This document shows positions 10,708 through 21,033 of a stretch of 64,000 nt of DNA, piece by piece. Each line of letters opens with the position of its first letter. Position 1 is the first letter of the stretch. A model generated the notes under the pieces. It ran no database searches. It saw nothing but the letters and a program-made list of their open reading frames with translations, and was not told the origin of the DNA. The position numbers and the translations under genes are program-made. The stretch is from Powellomyces hirtus. Lineage: Eukaryota > Chytridiomycota > Chytridiomycetes > Spizellomycetales > Powellomycetaceae. Location of the stretch: contig JAHLKG010000031.1 of NCBI GenBank assembly GCA_025526995.1, positions 1 to 64,000 of the forward strand, in the 5' to 3' direction.

Positions 10708-11451
10708 TCAATGCTTGACATCTGTACGTAATTCTAGGCCCGAATCCTTCCACCAGGTGAGTATGTCGTCGTTATTCTCTTCAGATGCCACTCTCAATGC
10801 GTAAGATGTCCACTTGAGTTCAAGGCCCGAATCTTTCCACCAACTGAGCACATCGACGTGGCCCCTTGCAGACGCCTGATCCATTGCGTCAGATGTCCAC
10901 TTGAGTTCAAGGCCCGAATCTTTCCACCAGTTAAGCACGTTGACGTGACCCCTTGCAGACGCCTCATTGAGTGCCATAAAAGTCCACTCGAGTTCAAGGC
11001 CTGAATCCCTCCACCAGTCGAGCACGCCGGTGTGGCCATTGAAACTCGCATGGGTCATTGCGGCACATGACCACTTGAGCTCAAGGCCCGAATCTTTCCA
11101 CCATTTGAGCACGTTGACGTAACCCTCTCGAGAGGCCCGATCCATTGCGCGACATGTCCACTTGAGCTCAAGGCCGGAATCTTTCCACCAATTAAGCACA
11201 TCGATATGGCCGAGCGTAGAGGCAACATCCACGGCGTTCGTTGTCCACGTGAGTTCGAGACCGGACCCTTTCCACCAATCGAGTAAGCCAACAAGATTCC
11301 TTTCGCTTGCATTGTCTAATGAGGCGCTCCTCAAATGCGGAATGCAGAGGTCGCGGGTACGGAGACAACGCAGATGCACCGCAATACGGAAGCGCTCAAC
11401 TACAGGCAGGTGCGACAAAATGGATTCTAAAATTTCAAGAGGGAATGACAT
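10708..11451 (-). CDS. F-box-like protein with seven tandem WW-ankyrin-like repeats
   Basis: Single exon, 247 aa, ATG at 11451. Residues 1-35 resemble an F-box ('FPLEILESILSHLPVVERF'). The rest is seven tandem 29-residue units of the form 'VLNWWKDSGLELKWT' plus '.AMD.AS..GHV.'. The helix-turn-helix pattern with a G-H-V at the unit end is an ankyrin-like solenoid. From memory, this 'leWW..SGLelkyt' variant is frequent in chytrid and related genomes. The repeat array probably forms a protein-binding surface, which with an F-box would suggest an SCF substrate receptor; that is inference. Units are nearly identical at the DNA level, pointing to recent expansion or gene conversion. The last unit is truncated ('SGLELRTDVKH'), which may be the natural C-terminus or a decayed end. 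Confidence 0.75.
   Translation of the reverse strand: MSFPLEILESILSHLPVVERFRIAVHLRCLRTRDLCIPHLRSASLDNASERNLVGLLDWWKGSGLELTWTTNAVDVASTLGHIDVLNWWKDSGLELKWTCRAMDRASREGYVNVLKWWKDSGLELKWSCAAMTHASFNGHTGVLDWWRDSGLELEWTFMALNEASARGHVNVLNWWKDSGLELKWTSDAMDQASARGHVDVLSWWKDSGLELKWTSYALRVASEENNDDILTWWKDSGLELRTDVKH
10727..11290. repeat. 87-bp coding tandem repeat, about 6.5 copies
   Basis: The block coding W-W-K-D-S-G-L-E-L recurs every 87 bp, for example the 'CCGAATCTTTCCACCA' starts at 10827 and 10914. Conservation is highest over the 40 bases coding the WW segment and lower over the spacer. It is fully explained as the repeat region of the enclosing gene. Confidence 0.85.
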
Positions 11452-11470
11452 TTGCGAACGGATGTCTCGG

Positions 11471-11616
11471 GAGGTGCTGTTCCAAAGCGGAATGCCGAGG
11501 TCGCCGGTCCGGAGACAACACAGATGCCCAGATATACGGAAGCGCGCTCAGCTACGGGCAAGTGCGACTAAATGGATTCTAAAATTGCAAGAGGGAAGGA
11601 ATGCCCGTTGCGAACG
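11471..11616 (-). pseudogene. Broken duplicate of the 5' end of the WW-repeat gene
   Basis: This segment aligns over about 145 bp with 11321-11462, the F-box-coding start of the neighbouring gene. Shared blocks include 'CGGAGACAAC', 'CAGATGC', 'TACGGAAGCGC', 'AATGGATTCTAAAATT' and 'CAAGAGGGAA'. The copy has lost the start context and carries frame-breaking changes, so it cannot encode the F-box. It lies immediately upstream of the intact gene, at an offset of about 150 bp, so it overlies that gene's promoter. Confidence 0.75.
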
Positions 11617-11903
11617 CCTTTGCGAAACACCTACCTTGCCAAAGGTAGGTTTGAATGTACCGTAACACGTAACGTTGCCAAGCTCCTGTACACCAAGGCA
11701 TTTGCAAAGTTGGGGTGCTCCTGTTTCGTTTTTGCCCTCCGGTTCTGCTACTGTACAGATACCCACGATAGTGTGAGGAGGAGTACAGTATGGTGGTAAA
11801 AGTTGATAAGCTCTCAACCGACAAATCTTATTCACGGAACGTAAGCATTCCCGAGTGAAAAATAATTCACAACAAGTGAACAGCGTCCTTCAGCAGTTGG
11901 GAA

Positions 11904-12330
11904 TCATACAGTAGTAGGCGACGATGCCGTTGACGGTGCCCAAGTTGTTGGCAGTGCGTTTCTGTTCCGTGAGCACCTCACCCTCGTCAACCTTATTAGT
12001 CCAAAGTCAGCCGACCCTGTGGAACTTTTCACATCCCCTGCCGCGCATTGAGTTTCCACATCGCTTCCAAGCGTTAGTGAGCACATCATCGGCACCTGAC
12101 CATTGCCGGTAAAGATCGCTGGAGAGGATCCTACATTTAACCGCAACATCTTTCTTCGCCACCTCATACCGTTTGGAGAACCATTTGGCACGAGCCATAT
12201 TTATATGCGCTTGGTATGAACACCTCGAAATGGTGTGCGTGCTGCATCCTCCATAGCTCCGGCAGCATAATATGCAAGTGCTTGCTATAGAGCGTCGTCT
12301 TGAAACTTGGACTTTAGGGTTACAGCCCAT
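11904..12330 (-). other. Possible decayed gene of unknown family
   Basis: Two overlapping minus-strand frames look coding-like in succession: one with 'MARAKWFSKRYEVAKKDV' and 'DDVLTNAWKRCGNSMRGRGC', then after a frame change 'GEVLTEQKRTANNLGTV' and 'YYCMIPNC' before a stop. The even Cys spacing and clean C-terminus suggest a small cysteine-containing protein whose frame is now broken, or one with an intron I could not place. No family recognised. Confidence 0.3.
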
Positions 12331-12408
12331 TGGCTCTGCAGCTCATTTTCTGTGTCTGGGTTCGGACAGAATTCATAAAGGGTCGAATGTAAGTAGTGCT
12401 GGCTTCAG

Positions 12409-12690
12409 TTAGGGAATGTAAGAAGTCGGCGATAAAAACAGGGACCCAGTCCTCTCCGGAATTCGCCAGGGCTCGTTAACTTGATACTGAGAGTCTTTGC
12501 ACACCTGGGGTTTGAGAAACAGAACGGCCTTAGGGTTAGGGTCAAGTTTATCAGCGGCTGTTTCTCCTCCGTATTCTGAGTACTGCTTAAAGTACGTGGT
12601 CCAGACTGGCTGCATCCAAATAGGGATTTGGCCAGACATGCCCAGGAGATGGGGTTCAGCACCATCGACAGTAAGAACGTCAAGTTTGGT
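12409..12690 (-). other. Possible gene fragment, unknown
   Basis: The frame runs 'LDVLTVDGAEPHLLGMSG', 'IPIWMQPVWTTYF', 'PKAVLFLKPQVCKD', 'YQVNEPWRIPERTG' to a stop. Composition (many Trp, Pro, Tyr) is protein-like, but I recognise no family and found no start or upstream exon. It may be the last exon of a degraded gene. Confidence 0.3.
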
Positions 12691-12875
12691 TTTTTTTCAA
12701 CGTTGGCGAGAACTTGTGCTTTGCCTCTTTCTCTGTTCTAAGTGCGGACAGTGGGTTCCTGCCCTTCTGAACACAGCAATCTACAGGACTATCTACTGCA
12801 CAGCGACAGGTCTACCCGCATCTAAAGAGTCTCCATTCATTTCAAAAAAAATAGAGACCCTTGCTTTACTAAACC

Positions 12876-13459
12876 CTAACGGTGCCAGCAGACTTTTCCG
12901 CCAACCTTGACATGTTCGCCATCCCTGTCTTCCTTGTACCACGGGGTGCACACGTGTCCACCGTCGACCATATCCATACAAGCACGCATGGAGTAACCCT
13001 TGTTGGACAGATCGTTGCTGATCTTGCCATTGAAAGGTCCACACTGGGTCCAGGTCTTGCCGTCATCCGTAGAGCGATCGACCCACACTCGATCACCTGA
13101 CTTGTAGTTCTTGGAGATGTAAGCGAAAGAGTGGTCGGAAGTGCGCTGGTTCCTCAATTGAATGGTAGCCGTCCTTTGTCCGTTCTTGGCGAGGGCATCA
13201 CAGACTTTGGGCATGAGAAAATCGGTGGGTGTGCCGGGACCGGAACCGCAGTTTGTCGTCCCCCTCTGGCAAAAGCAAATGAACGTTGTGGGTTGGAGTT
13301 TTTTTCTCAAGAAATTGAACACACCAAAGATGAAGGAGGTACAATTACCTTTTCAAGTTGTGCTATGAAGTCTGCATTGCGAGGACTGAAGGGAGGGGCC
13401 AGAGCGTTGACAGAAGCGCTGGCCGAGAGAACGGCGATGACGACGGTGGTGAGTTGCAT
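12876..13459 (-). CDS. Small secreted cysteine-containing protein (two exons)
   Basis: Exon 1 is 13459-13349 and exon 2 is 13265-12876; the 83-nt intron GTAATT...CCAG is phase 0, giving 166 aa. Residues 1-19 ('MQLTTVVIAVLSASASVNA') form a clear signal peptide with an Ala-x-Ala-like cleavage site. The mature domain has 'RTSDHSFAYISKNYKSGD', 'RVWVDRSTDDGKTW', 'YSMRACMDM' and 'HVCTPWY', with conserved-looking Cys pairs. I recall similar 'GDRVWLDRS.DGG.TW' and 'RAC...CT.WY' segments in secreted proteins of actinomycetes and fungi, some attached to glycoside hydrolases, but can name no family. A secreted binding or inhibitor role is possible; no function is assigned. A TATA box lies 63 bp upstream. 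Confidence 0.75.
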
Positions 13460-13521
13460 ATTTTGGCTGGCAATAGCGAACGATTGGAAGTGAGGCGAGG
13501 AAAGGGGGGAAAAGCGAGCTC

Positions 13522-13528
13522 TTTTATA
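13522..13528 (-). promoter_or_regulatory. TATA box of the secreted-protein gene
   Basis: 'TATAAAA' read on the minus strand, 63 bp upstream of the ATG at 13459, in an otherwise pyrimidine-rich promoter. Confidence 0.6.
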
Positions 13529-16500
13529 GATGGTTCTTCATCCTTTTCTTTCCCCCCGTCCCTTCCACTCCGACTGAGCAATGTGCGTGGGTGTGGAGCT
13601 ATTTTTACACAGATACGCGCGCACACGTCGATCGTGGACAACAGGCGCGTCCTTTCAAGCTTCAGCCGCTTCAGCCTTGGGCGAGTTCAAGGTTTAAGGA
13701 AGAATGTTATTCGTTGAGTCATCTGATTCGGTCCCCGTACCGGTAAACATCCATCTGTGTATACGCCACGAAGGATGACCCTAGGAATTCCAATTGTAGA
13801 CGAGTTATTATCGATACTTTTCCTCTCGGTCCCGGCTAGGCCGGGAGAGGGACCCGAATCTATGCGTAGCATTGGTTGACATACCAACGATTTCTCCTTC
13901 TCCTGGTTGGAGGGCTGTCCAAGCTGTCCAACGGCTTATGCGATCTCCTGGTCGGGTTTGCCCGACGCCTAGTGGGCACCCCTGGCCACGCCTATACCAA
14001 CGTGTCCCACCTTTACGAGGCGACGCTGTTGCCCTTGAGGCAACGCCAGTGTCTCTCAAGTTATAAAAGGACGGTAGCAAAGTTACTGTGAAATTCACCC
14101 CAGACACCGTACCAATCAGCCAGTACAATTCTATGTACATGATGCTGTGCCCCGAAAATAAAGACTGGGGAGTAGCACACCATTTGGCTGAACGTGGACA
14201 GGAAACCCAACCGCCATCTTGTTTCGACATCTTGCACCACCAAGAATGTCCCTACTGATTTAAGGCAAGACTACGCTTCCAGCCTTATTTTCAATCGTAC
14301 AACAATGTGGCAGAGTCTTATACAGCTTTGCATGGCTGTCAATGGGTCTGGCATATTGTTGTTGGACGACTTAATTCAGCAGCAGTCCAGTCGACCAAGT
14401 TGCATGCATACTGTCAACGATCCGCAACCTGACATTCTCACAGTTCGGCCACTAGATACAGGCGCAACAGACCCAAACGGTCCTGGCACCACCTCGGCTT
14501 CAGCAGAAAAGTCGTCCTCGGTAGCTCTGGTGGTCGGTGGGGCAGGAGGATGCGTGGCTTGCATAGCTCCAGTTGGGGCGTCTCGGTTCCTGTATGTGAG
14601 CCTGCAGATCAGCTGTAGATCAGACCCCGTGAGGGCAGCGTTTGTGGAAACTCAAAGTGTGCGGGTGTCTGTTGCCGCCCTATTCCTCAGCCCTATTTTA
14701 CGCGCGCTCTAATACTCTCCTCACTTTCCACGAGTGACGGGTCGTGGAGGAAGCGGTCATCGTGGGTTCCGCTGAGAACACGAACACCATGTTGGCTGAA
14801 AGGCGCGCGATTCAGGCTTAGCTCCGAATTGGCTCGGGGTGGCTAGCTCCGAGGTGTTCCGCAAAGCCACAAAGAACAGCGCTAGACGCGTCGAAAAGCG
14901 CGATGCTCGACATGGTAGTGTGACATCGCTTTGCTCTGCCTGTCTTCAGCCTTCCCTTCGCCAATGTTTGAGTTAGAAGGATTCACACTGGCCAGTGAGA
15001 TCTTCATACTCACATGCTCTCGTCTGCAGCATGGCCAGCCTTTACATTTTTTTCCAAGGCTCCTTCTATTGATGCCCCCCCGCAGTACGTCTCTTCCAGC
15101 TCCCAGGCGACGTCTTCGTCCTCACCTGCGTTTACTTCACACTCACCACCCACGCTGCCCCAGTTTCTAATCTCCAACAAAGAGCCACGATGTCCGTCGG
15201 CTGTCCCACGTCACGCCTACCATCAGCAGACTCAGTGATAGCTTGGCTTAAGTCTGGCTCACAGTTTGCATGCTGTCGTACAAATGGGCGTGTCTGCTCA
15301 CACGAAAGTTGGCATTGAAGAGGCGAGTTGTTTTTCAGAGACGCCCTTTTAGTGGCCTCTCCTCCTGCATGGGGTCCGATGGACAACAAGTCAAACGCGT
15401 TCCGACCCCAACGTTAACGGGACACGAGAATTCCATTGTCGTTACAGTAGCTCTGAGAAGAGCATTACATAGACGCCGGCCTTCACAAGAGCAGCGATCC
15501 GAGGTGCTTGGTTTATGTGGAAGCCCTTCATAAGGTTAGCTTCTTCAACATAAGATGACCTCCATAAATCCATTAGGGCAGGAAATGGCAGCAGCCACCA
15601 ACATTCCTGATGATCAAACACCAGCAACTTTCCGAGGGACTTGGTACGCGTTGCTGCCACAATGGACTTTGAGAGGCGGACAGCGCGTGGGACGCCCATT
15701 GAGAGCACACCTGCTAGGGGGTGTCAACGCCAGCCACCAATAACACGCTTTCCACGCTAATACGAAGTAAGGTCAGCTGCAGAAGGCATAAAAAAATAAA
15801 GAATCCTATGGACAGACATATACATGAAAACGGTATGACGTGCTGTGCAAGTGGACCAACGCCGTACCGTTAAGGGGGTATGTCAAGGGGACGTCAACCG
15901 TGTGACGAGGCCAGGTCTTCAAGTACTATCTCATGTCCACCGATTGTATCAAACCTTCCATCCGCTCGGAGGTGGATGTTGTGCGGGTACGCCACAGATA
16001 TCTCCTCTTTGCATCCCACGCCGGAAGTCGATTCCCATGGCAGGTGGATAAAAGAATAAGCGACAAGCCACGAATCCACCTGGCTCCACGCATCCTCCAT
16101 CCTTCGCCCTCGCCACCTTACGTAAGGTTCGTATTCGGGGCTCAGCTGTGAGAGTTATGGCAGCGGCCGCGAGTTGTTTGCTTTTCGTACTCCGACGCTT
16201 TGGCTCCCGTAGTTTAACATTTTTAGTGAGCTCCCTCGTGGATTGTGCAACTTACCGGAAAAGTGTGCTTCCCGCACAGTTTCGCAGGTCTTACAGTGAT
16301 CCAATCAAGGCTTAGAGACGTCCCATTGAGACCTCGCTATGCATAAAACCCATGCAGGTTGCAGAACCTCTCGTCGAGTGTCATGTTGTGACAACCTTCG
16401 CCTTTGAGCATCCATTCAACCCTGAGATATGCCTACAAATGTGTTTCTAGGCCCCGGACGGGTCAATTTGCTGTGTCATCAGAACGGATCCTTAAATGCG

Positions 16501-16637
16501 GCATCGGGCCGTTGCATTGCACCGCGCTTCACAAGCGCAAACACTTGGCCCGAGTCATTGTCGCGCAACACTGGCATCAACGCCGCTGTAAGGTAAGATG
16601 GGCTGTGCCACGAACTTGTCCGCTTGTCGACGTTGAT
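13529..16637. other. Gene-free stretch of about 3.1 kb
   Basis: Many short open frames on both strands, none with a recognisable domain or a splice model that closes. One minus-strand frame near 15442-15708 has faint ankyrin-like wording but could not be supported. No repeats longer than about 20 bp were noticed. Confidence 0.5.
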
Positions 16638-17113
16638 ATGGACGTTATTGACGCCAAACGTAACAACGGCAGAACGGCACTGGTGCGCGGCAATTCCTAT
16701 GATAAGACAATTAAGTGCTCAGTCTGCCATCGGTCTTTCCGTCACAGTGGACATCGTTCGCGGCACATGCGGTGCGTTGGAGTACATTCCCATATCATCC
16801 TCTCTTCAATCGTCTCATCCCGTCTCCACGCAGTATCCATACTGGTGCAAAGCCCTATCGATGCCTCCACAAGGGTTGCTCGTGCACATTCTCGCGAAAA
16901 GACAATATGATGCAGGTATGTCCACCGACCTTGCACGCTCTCCGACGGTGTAGCATGGTAATCTGGCTAACAAGTTCATCTTTGGAAAAGCATTTCAGAG
17001 CACGTCACTGGTCGCCACGAAACTCCGGCACAAACAGCCAAGCAAAACAGAGAGCTGCGTCGTGGGACCTCGATAGACTCGGGGCTCTCAGCGCTGTTCG
17101 TGCTTCCTTGTAG
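16638..17113 (+). CDS. C2H2 zinc-finger protein, two fingers (three exons, 5' end uncertain)
   Basis: Exons 16638-16771, 16834-16915 and 16991-17113 close in frame (112 aa from the ATG at 16638). Finger 1 is 'CSVCHRSFRHSGHRSRHMR' with its final His supplied across the intron in 'RIHTG'. The H-T-G-x-K-P-Y linker follows. Finger 2 is 'CLHKGCSCTFSRKDNMMQ' continued by 'HFRARH' from exon 3, so each intron falls inside a finger. Two linked fingers with a TGEKP-type linker are typical of DNA-binding transcription factors in the nucleus. The frame stays open upstream to about 16404, so further N-terminal coding sequence or an earlier exon is possible. The C-terminal tail is basic and without a known domain. 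Confidence 0.7.
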
Positions 17114-18155
17114 TATCCTAGTATATTTGAAACCTTTACCACCTCACCATAGTTGCATGCCATCCTATATTTTCAGTGTACATACCTTCTAAATCCTTTC
17201 TTATGTGTTCTTGACAGTCGTTCGTTCATTCTTCGTCTCCATTCCTTATCCTGAGCGGCGTTGAACAAAGTCAGTGATAAGACCGGCAACAATGATCAAA
17301 AATACCACAGCCACTACTACCTAGATCGAGTTTTTTGTATTGGTACTATGGCGGGTTACACCCGCTTGGTCAATGGCCGTCTGGGTCCTGACGACAAGCG
17401 TCCCGTATTGAGGTTGCTGGGAGCTCATGTTGTACGTTGGCTGTTCTTCCATATCCATGAGAAGAGAAAAAAGCTCCAGACACAGGCCAATAGCTAACGC
17501 ATCATATAACAAAATGGCTCTGGCCCCAGTGGTGAAGCAGCTTCTTCCGTTTCCCGTTTGTGAAGGGAAGCAGTTGGCAGACTTTCCTGACGCTTAATCG
17601 ATTTAGTGTATTGGCGTCCGCGGTAGGGGGTTGGCGGGCAGGAATTTCCTATCTGGTTCTTATAGCAGAATGCAGTTTGAAAGTCAAAATCACAGCCATC
17701 GGAAATTCAATCGGGCCACTGCGCAAACCAATCGAGTATTCATATGATGCTGCGCGATTTATCTCGTCATCCTACATCAAGAGGTGGCACGCCACACTAC
17801 TGTACGAGCGTCGTCACACGTTTCCAGACAGGTGAGAATTCTCATCGTCCATGAAGCATGACATGTTCAAACGAATGGCAATTGACATCGTGCCCCGGCT
17901 AGTCATCTTTGACGTCCCCACACTTCTCTATCATCTATACCGTGGCAAACTTTATGCTTTTTGCGCCATATTGGAACCATGGTTGAAATGATTTTGTAGT
18001 ATGACCACAGAAATAACTACGCAAGGGCAACGATCCAAGCTTCATTCTGTGGTTTTGCAGCAGCGTTAGTTGCGCATCTGTAGCAAGTGGATCGAGTGGG
18101 TAAAATGCTGTAAATTGAGCCTCGTTGGATTAAAATGGATGTCCATCACTTCTAT
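17114..18155. other. Gene-free stretch of about 1 kb
   Basis: AT-richer DNA with short open frames and no recognisable domain. It separates the zinc-finger gene from the ankyrin relic. Confidence 0.55.
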
Positions 18156-18944
18156 TCAGCTACTTTCAATGCTCCAGGAATGGAGGAATGGAAGGAAGTC
18201 TTCTCTGTCAAATTTGAGGCCAATCCACTGCATCTCGGATTCTTCTGTGCCCGTTTTAAAACGCATTTCGGAAAGCCTCATCCCCCTCAGCATGAACATT
18301 CGCCCCATGTTGCAACAATACCTGAACCACCCAAAAGTACCCATCTGCAGCAGCCTGTCGCAAAGCTTCGTCTTTGTTCGCATGCGCATCAGCACCGTTT
18401 TCCAAGAGGAATGCAACTGTTTCAGGGCATTCTCGTAAGGCAGCCTTCGCAACACGTTACCGTTTTGAGACTGAATGTCTGCTCCGTATTGTAATAAAAT
18501 GGCGATCGTCTCCTTTCTGCTATCGAGCAACCTTTGCGCTTCCTCCGTCGCCGATTTGCTCCTCGCGTGTCGTAGACCGTCGGCAGCCCGGATGTGAGAG
18601 AATGTGACAAGTAGGAGAGCCCTATCGTCGTGGTCGTGAACGTTGGCACCGTGTTGTAAGAAGAGCCGTAGGGTTTCATTGTTGGACAGGTCAGAGAGCC
18701 AGACTTCATTCACATTAGCACCATGTTCTAAAAGCATCTCAACGAGCGCTGGACGACCGCATGCGCTTCTCAACGACCGACCCCTATTAGCATTCGAATC
18801 GGCACCATATTGCAGAAGAACCTCAACGGAAGAAATATGGTTCATATGACACGCTTCGCTGAGAGCCTGGTCCATCCATGCGCCCACACCGTGTTGCAAC
18901 ATGGCCAGGACTGTCTCGGTGTGCCCCCAACCGGCCGCACTCAT
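18156..18944 (-). pseudogene. Frameshifted ankyrin-repeat gene
   Basis: Reading down from 18944 there are ankyrin units such as 'VEVLLQYGADSNANRGRSLR', 'LVEMLLEHGANVNE' and 'IAILLQYGADIQSQNG'. Around 18447 the ankyrin pattern moves to another frame, where it continues as 'ALRECPETVAFLLENGADAH' and 'YFWVVQVLLQHGANVH', then hits a stop. Spacing across the break is exactly one repeat if a single base is added. An alternative 44-nt intron (GTAACG...AACAG) joins the frames but deletes half a repeat. The 5' exon was not identified. I call it a decaying ankyrin gene; a sequencing indel is the main alternative. Confidence 0.65.
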
Positions 18945-19374
18945 CAGTATGTAGAAGCAATAAGTATGTAATGGTGTTCAGCGTGTGTGACGCGTACGTG
19001 TCGACGGGCATGCAAGTTGATGCAACTGCGGGACGCCGGCCCCGCTCTTTATCCGCCTGAAATCCGCACTTGCCGCTGATAACTACTGAATTTCTTTTTG
19101 TTAACCTCCACCACCCCCTTGAACTGGAATCCCTGCGTTTCGATCATTCACTATATCAATCCAACTCATTCACTCTCATCTCTTTTGGTAAGTCGTGTGT
19201 CTCTGTCTGCATGACTGAACGTTAGCCGTGGTGATGGTGCGAACCTTGGGATTTGACTAGCCTGGAAACCGCCGCTGCTGCTGTTGTTCCAGAAAGTGAC
19301 GGACGGGTATTTGGCTAACCCATGCGTGTGTGTGCCTATCTGTTCCTCTAGAGATAAAAAGTTACATTCCCAAA

Positions 19375-21033
19375 ATGGTCAACACAACACAGCGAAACGC
19401 AGACCGGCCTTATGACGTTATCGGTAAAGCATACGCGAATTGCTCGTCTAGCATGCCTTTCACTTCTGCTGTTCTGACCTCTTCCCACCAGTCTGGGGAG
19501 CAACCGGTTTCACTGGTGCCCTTGTGGCCGAGTATCTCGCCAAGAGCGCTCCTCAGGATGTAAAGTTCGCCATTGCTGGCCGCAACAAGGAGAAGCTCGC
19601 GTCCGTGACGGAGCGCATGAGCAAAGTTGCACCCAACCGCAAGAACATTCCGGTGATCATCGCCAACATTGACGATCAAGCCTCTTTGGACAGAATGGTC
19701 TCGCAGGCGCGCGTTGTCATCTCGACCGCGGGGCCTTTTATGCAGCATGGCCACGAGCTTGGTATGCGAACGCAGAGTGGAGGGGCGTCCAGAGTTTCCA
19801 CGCAAATGTCATTAACATGCTAGGTACGGTTCTTTTTTGTAGTGGAGGCATGTGTAAACAACAAGACCGACTACATTGACAGCACTGGCGAACCCCCTTT
19901 CGTTCGTGCCATCATCGACAAGCACCACGAAAAAGCTGCTGCAGACGGCACGATGATCGTTCCCGGATGTGGATTTGATTCTATCCCATCTGATATGGGT
20001 GCCTTTATGTACGAGTTGTGTGGTGTGCAGATGCGTTCTTGCGACAGCTTTCCCTCATATGCGGTCTGTTTATAGGTTGGCTGATCACCTGGCCAAGAAG
20101 GGCAAGAAGACTGCCAGCGTCAAGATGACCGTCGACGACATGAAAGGCATTGCGAGTGGAGGCACCGTCGCTTCCCTCTTGGGAGTTCTCACCGAGACCC
20201 CTTACAAGGACCAGTGGAAGATGATGGACCCTTACTACTTGTGCCCAGCTGATGGTAAGGAACTTAATAATTCACATACCCTCATTTTTTTCTTAGATCC
20301 ACCGTTATTTACCCTTTTCCCTTTTGTTGATGCAGCCAAGAGAGGCCCGGACAGCGCTGTCCCACCTGTCTTCCATTACAGCCGCGACTTTGGCAAATGG
20401 CAATCATACTTTGTCATGGAAATGACCAACACACGCATCGTTCGCCGTTCCAACGCCCTCTTCGGTAACGCCTATGGGCCCAACTTTGCTTACTCTGAGA
20501 CCCAAGGGCAAAGCAACCTTTTGACCGCGTCCGCTGTGACGGTCGCCGGCGGTGCGATCGCTTCAGCCCTTGTGCTCCCGCCAGTGCAATGGGCCGCGAA
20601 ATGGGCTGCAAACAAGTTTGTTCCCGCTGGATCTGGCCCAACCAAGGAGCAAATCGAGACCGGTTACTTCAAGTGCAGAGCCATTGGGGAGGCTGTCAAA
20701 GAGGTATATCCGTCCACCGCGGTGCTCATGGGATGCATAGTGCTCACGTAATTCTCTTCAACCACCCAGCCAAACGAACAAACCGCGGTCAAAGCTGTCG
20801 CCCACATCAACGGCATCCAAGACCCCGGTTACGGCGAGACTTCCAAGATGCTTGCCGAGTCGGCCCTCACCCTTGCCCTCGTTGACCGCAAGACGCTCGC
20901 CAGCCCCGCGTCCGCTGGCGCTTTTGCCGGAAAGATTACGGGCGGTGTTCTCACCGCGTCAACCGCTATGGGTTACTCCCTTATCAACAGACTCCGTGCC
21001 GCTGGCATGACCTTTGACGTCGCGGACCTGTAG
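19375..21033 (+). CDS. Saccharopine dehydrogenase-like oxidoreductase (six exons)
   Basis: Exons 19375-19423, 19492-19761, 19843-20017, 20076-20254, 20336-20703 and 20770-21033 give 434 aa with every phase closing. The N-terminal Rossmann fold is 'YDVIVWGATGFTGALVAEYL' (G-A-T-G-F-T-G dinucleotide loop), followed by 'FAIAGRNKEKL', 'VVISTAGPF' and 'TDYIDSTGEPPFV', the standard order of the SCCPDH / trans-acting enoyl reductase family. 'PGCGFDSIPSDMG' is another family signature. These enzymes are not true lysine-pathway dehydrogenases; human SCCPDH sits on lipid droplets and the mycobacterial relatives act in lipid synthesis, so a membrane or lipid role is likely. A hydrophobic stretch around residues 280-300 could anchor it. 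An extra intron in the 5' UTR, 19188-19351 (GTAAGT...CTAG), is probable. Confidence 0.88.

Noticed and set aside
10727..11290. Regular 87-bp repeats resembling a CRISPR or satellite array
   Set aside because: The repeats are in frame within one open gene and encode a recognisable 29-residue unit, and the window is eukaryotic.
15442..15708. Possible ankyrin-like frame on the minus strand
   Set aside because: Only isolated words fit the consensus, with no L-L-x-x-G-A-D pair in register.
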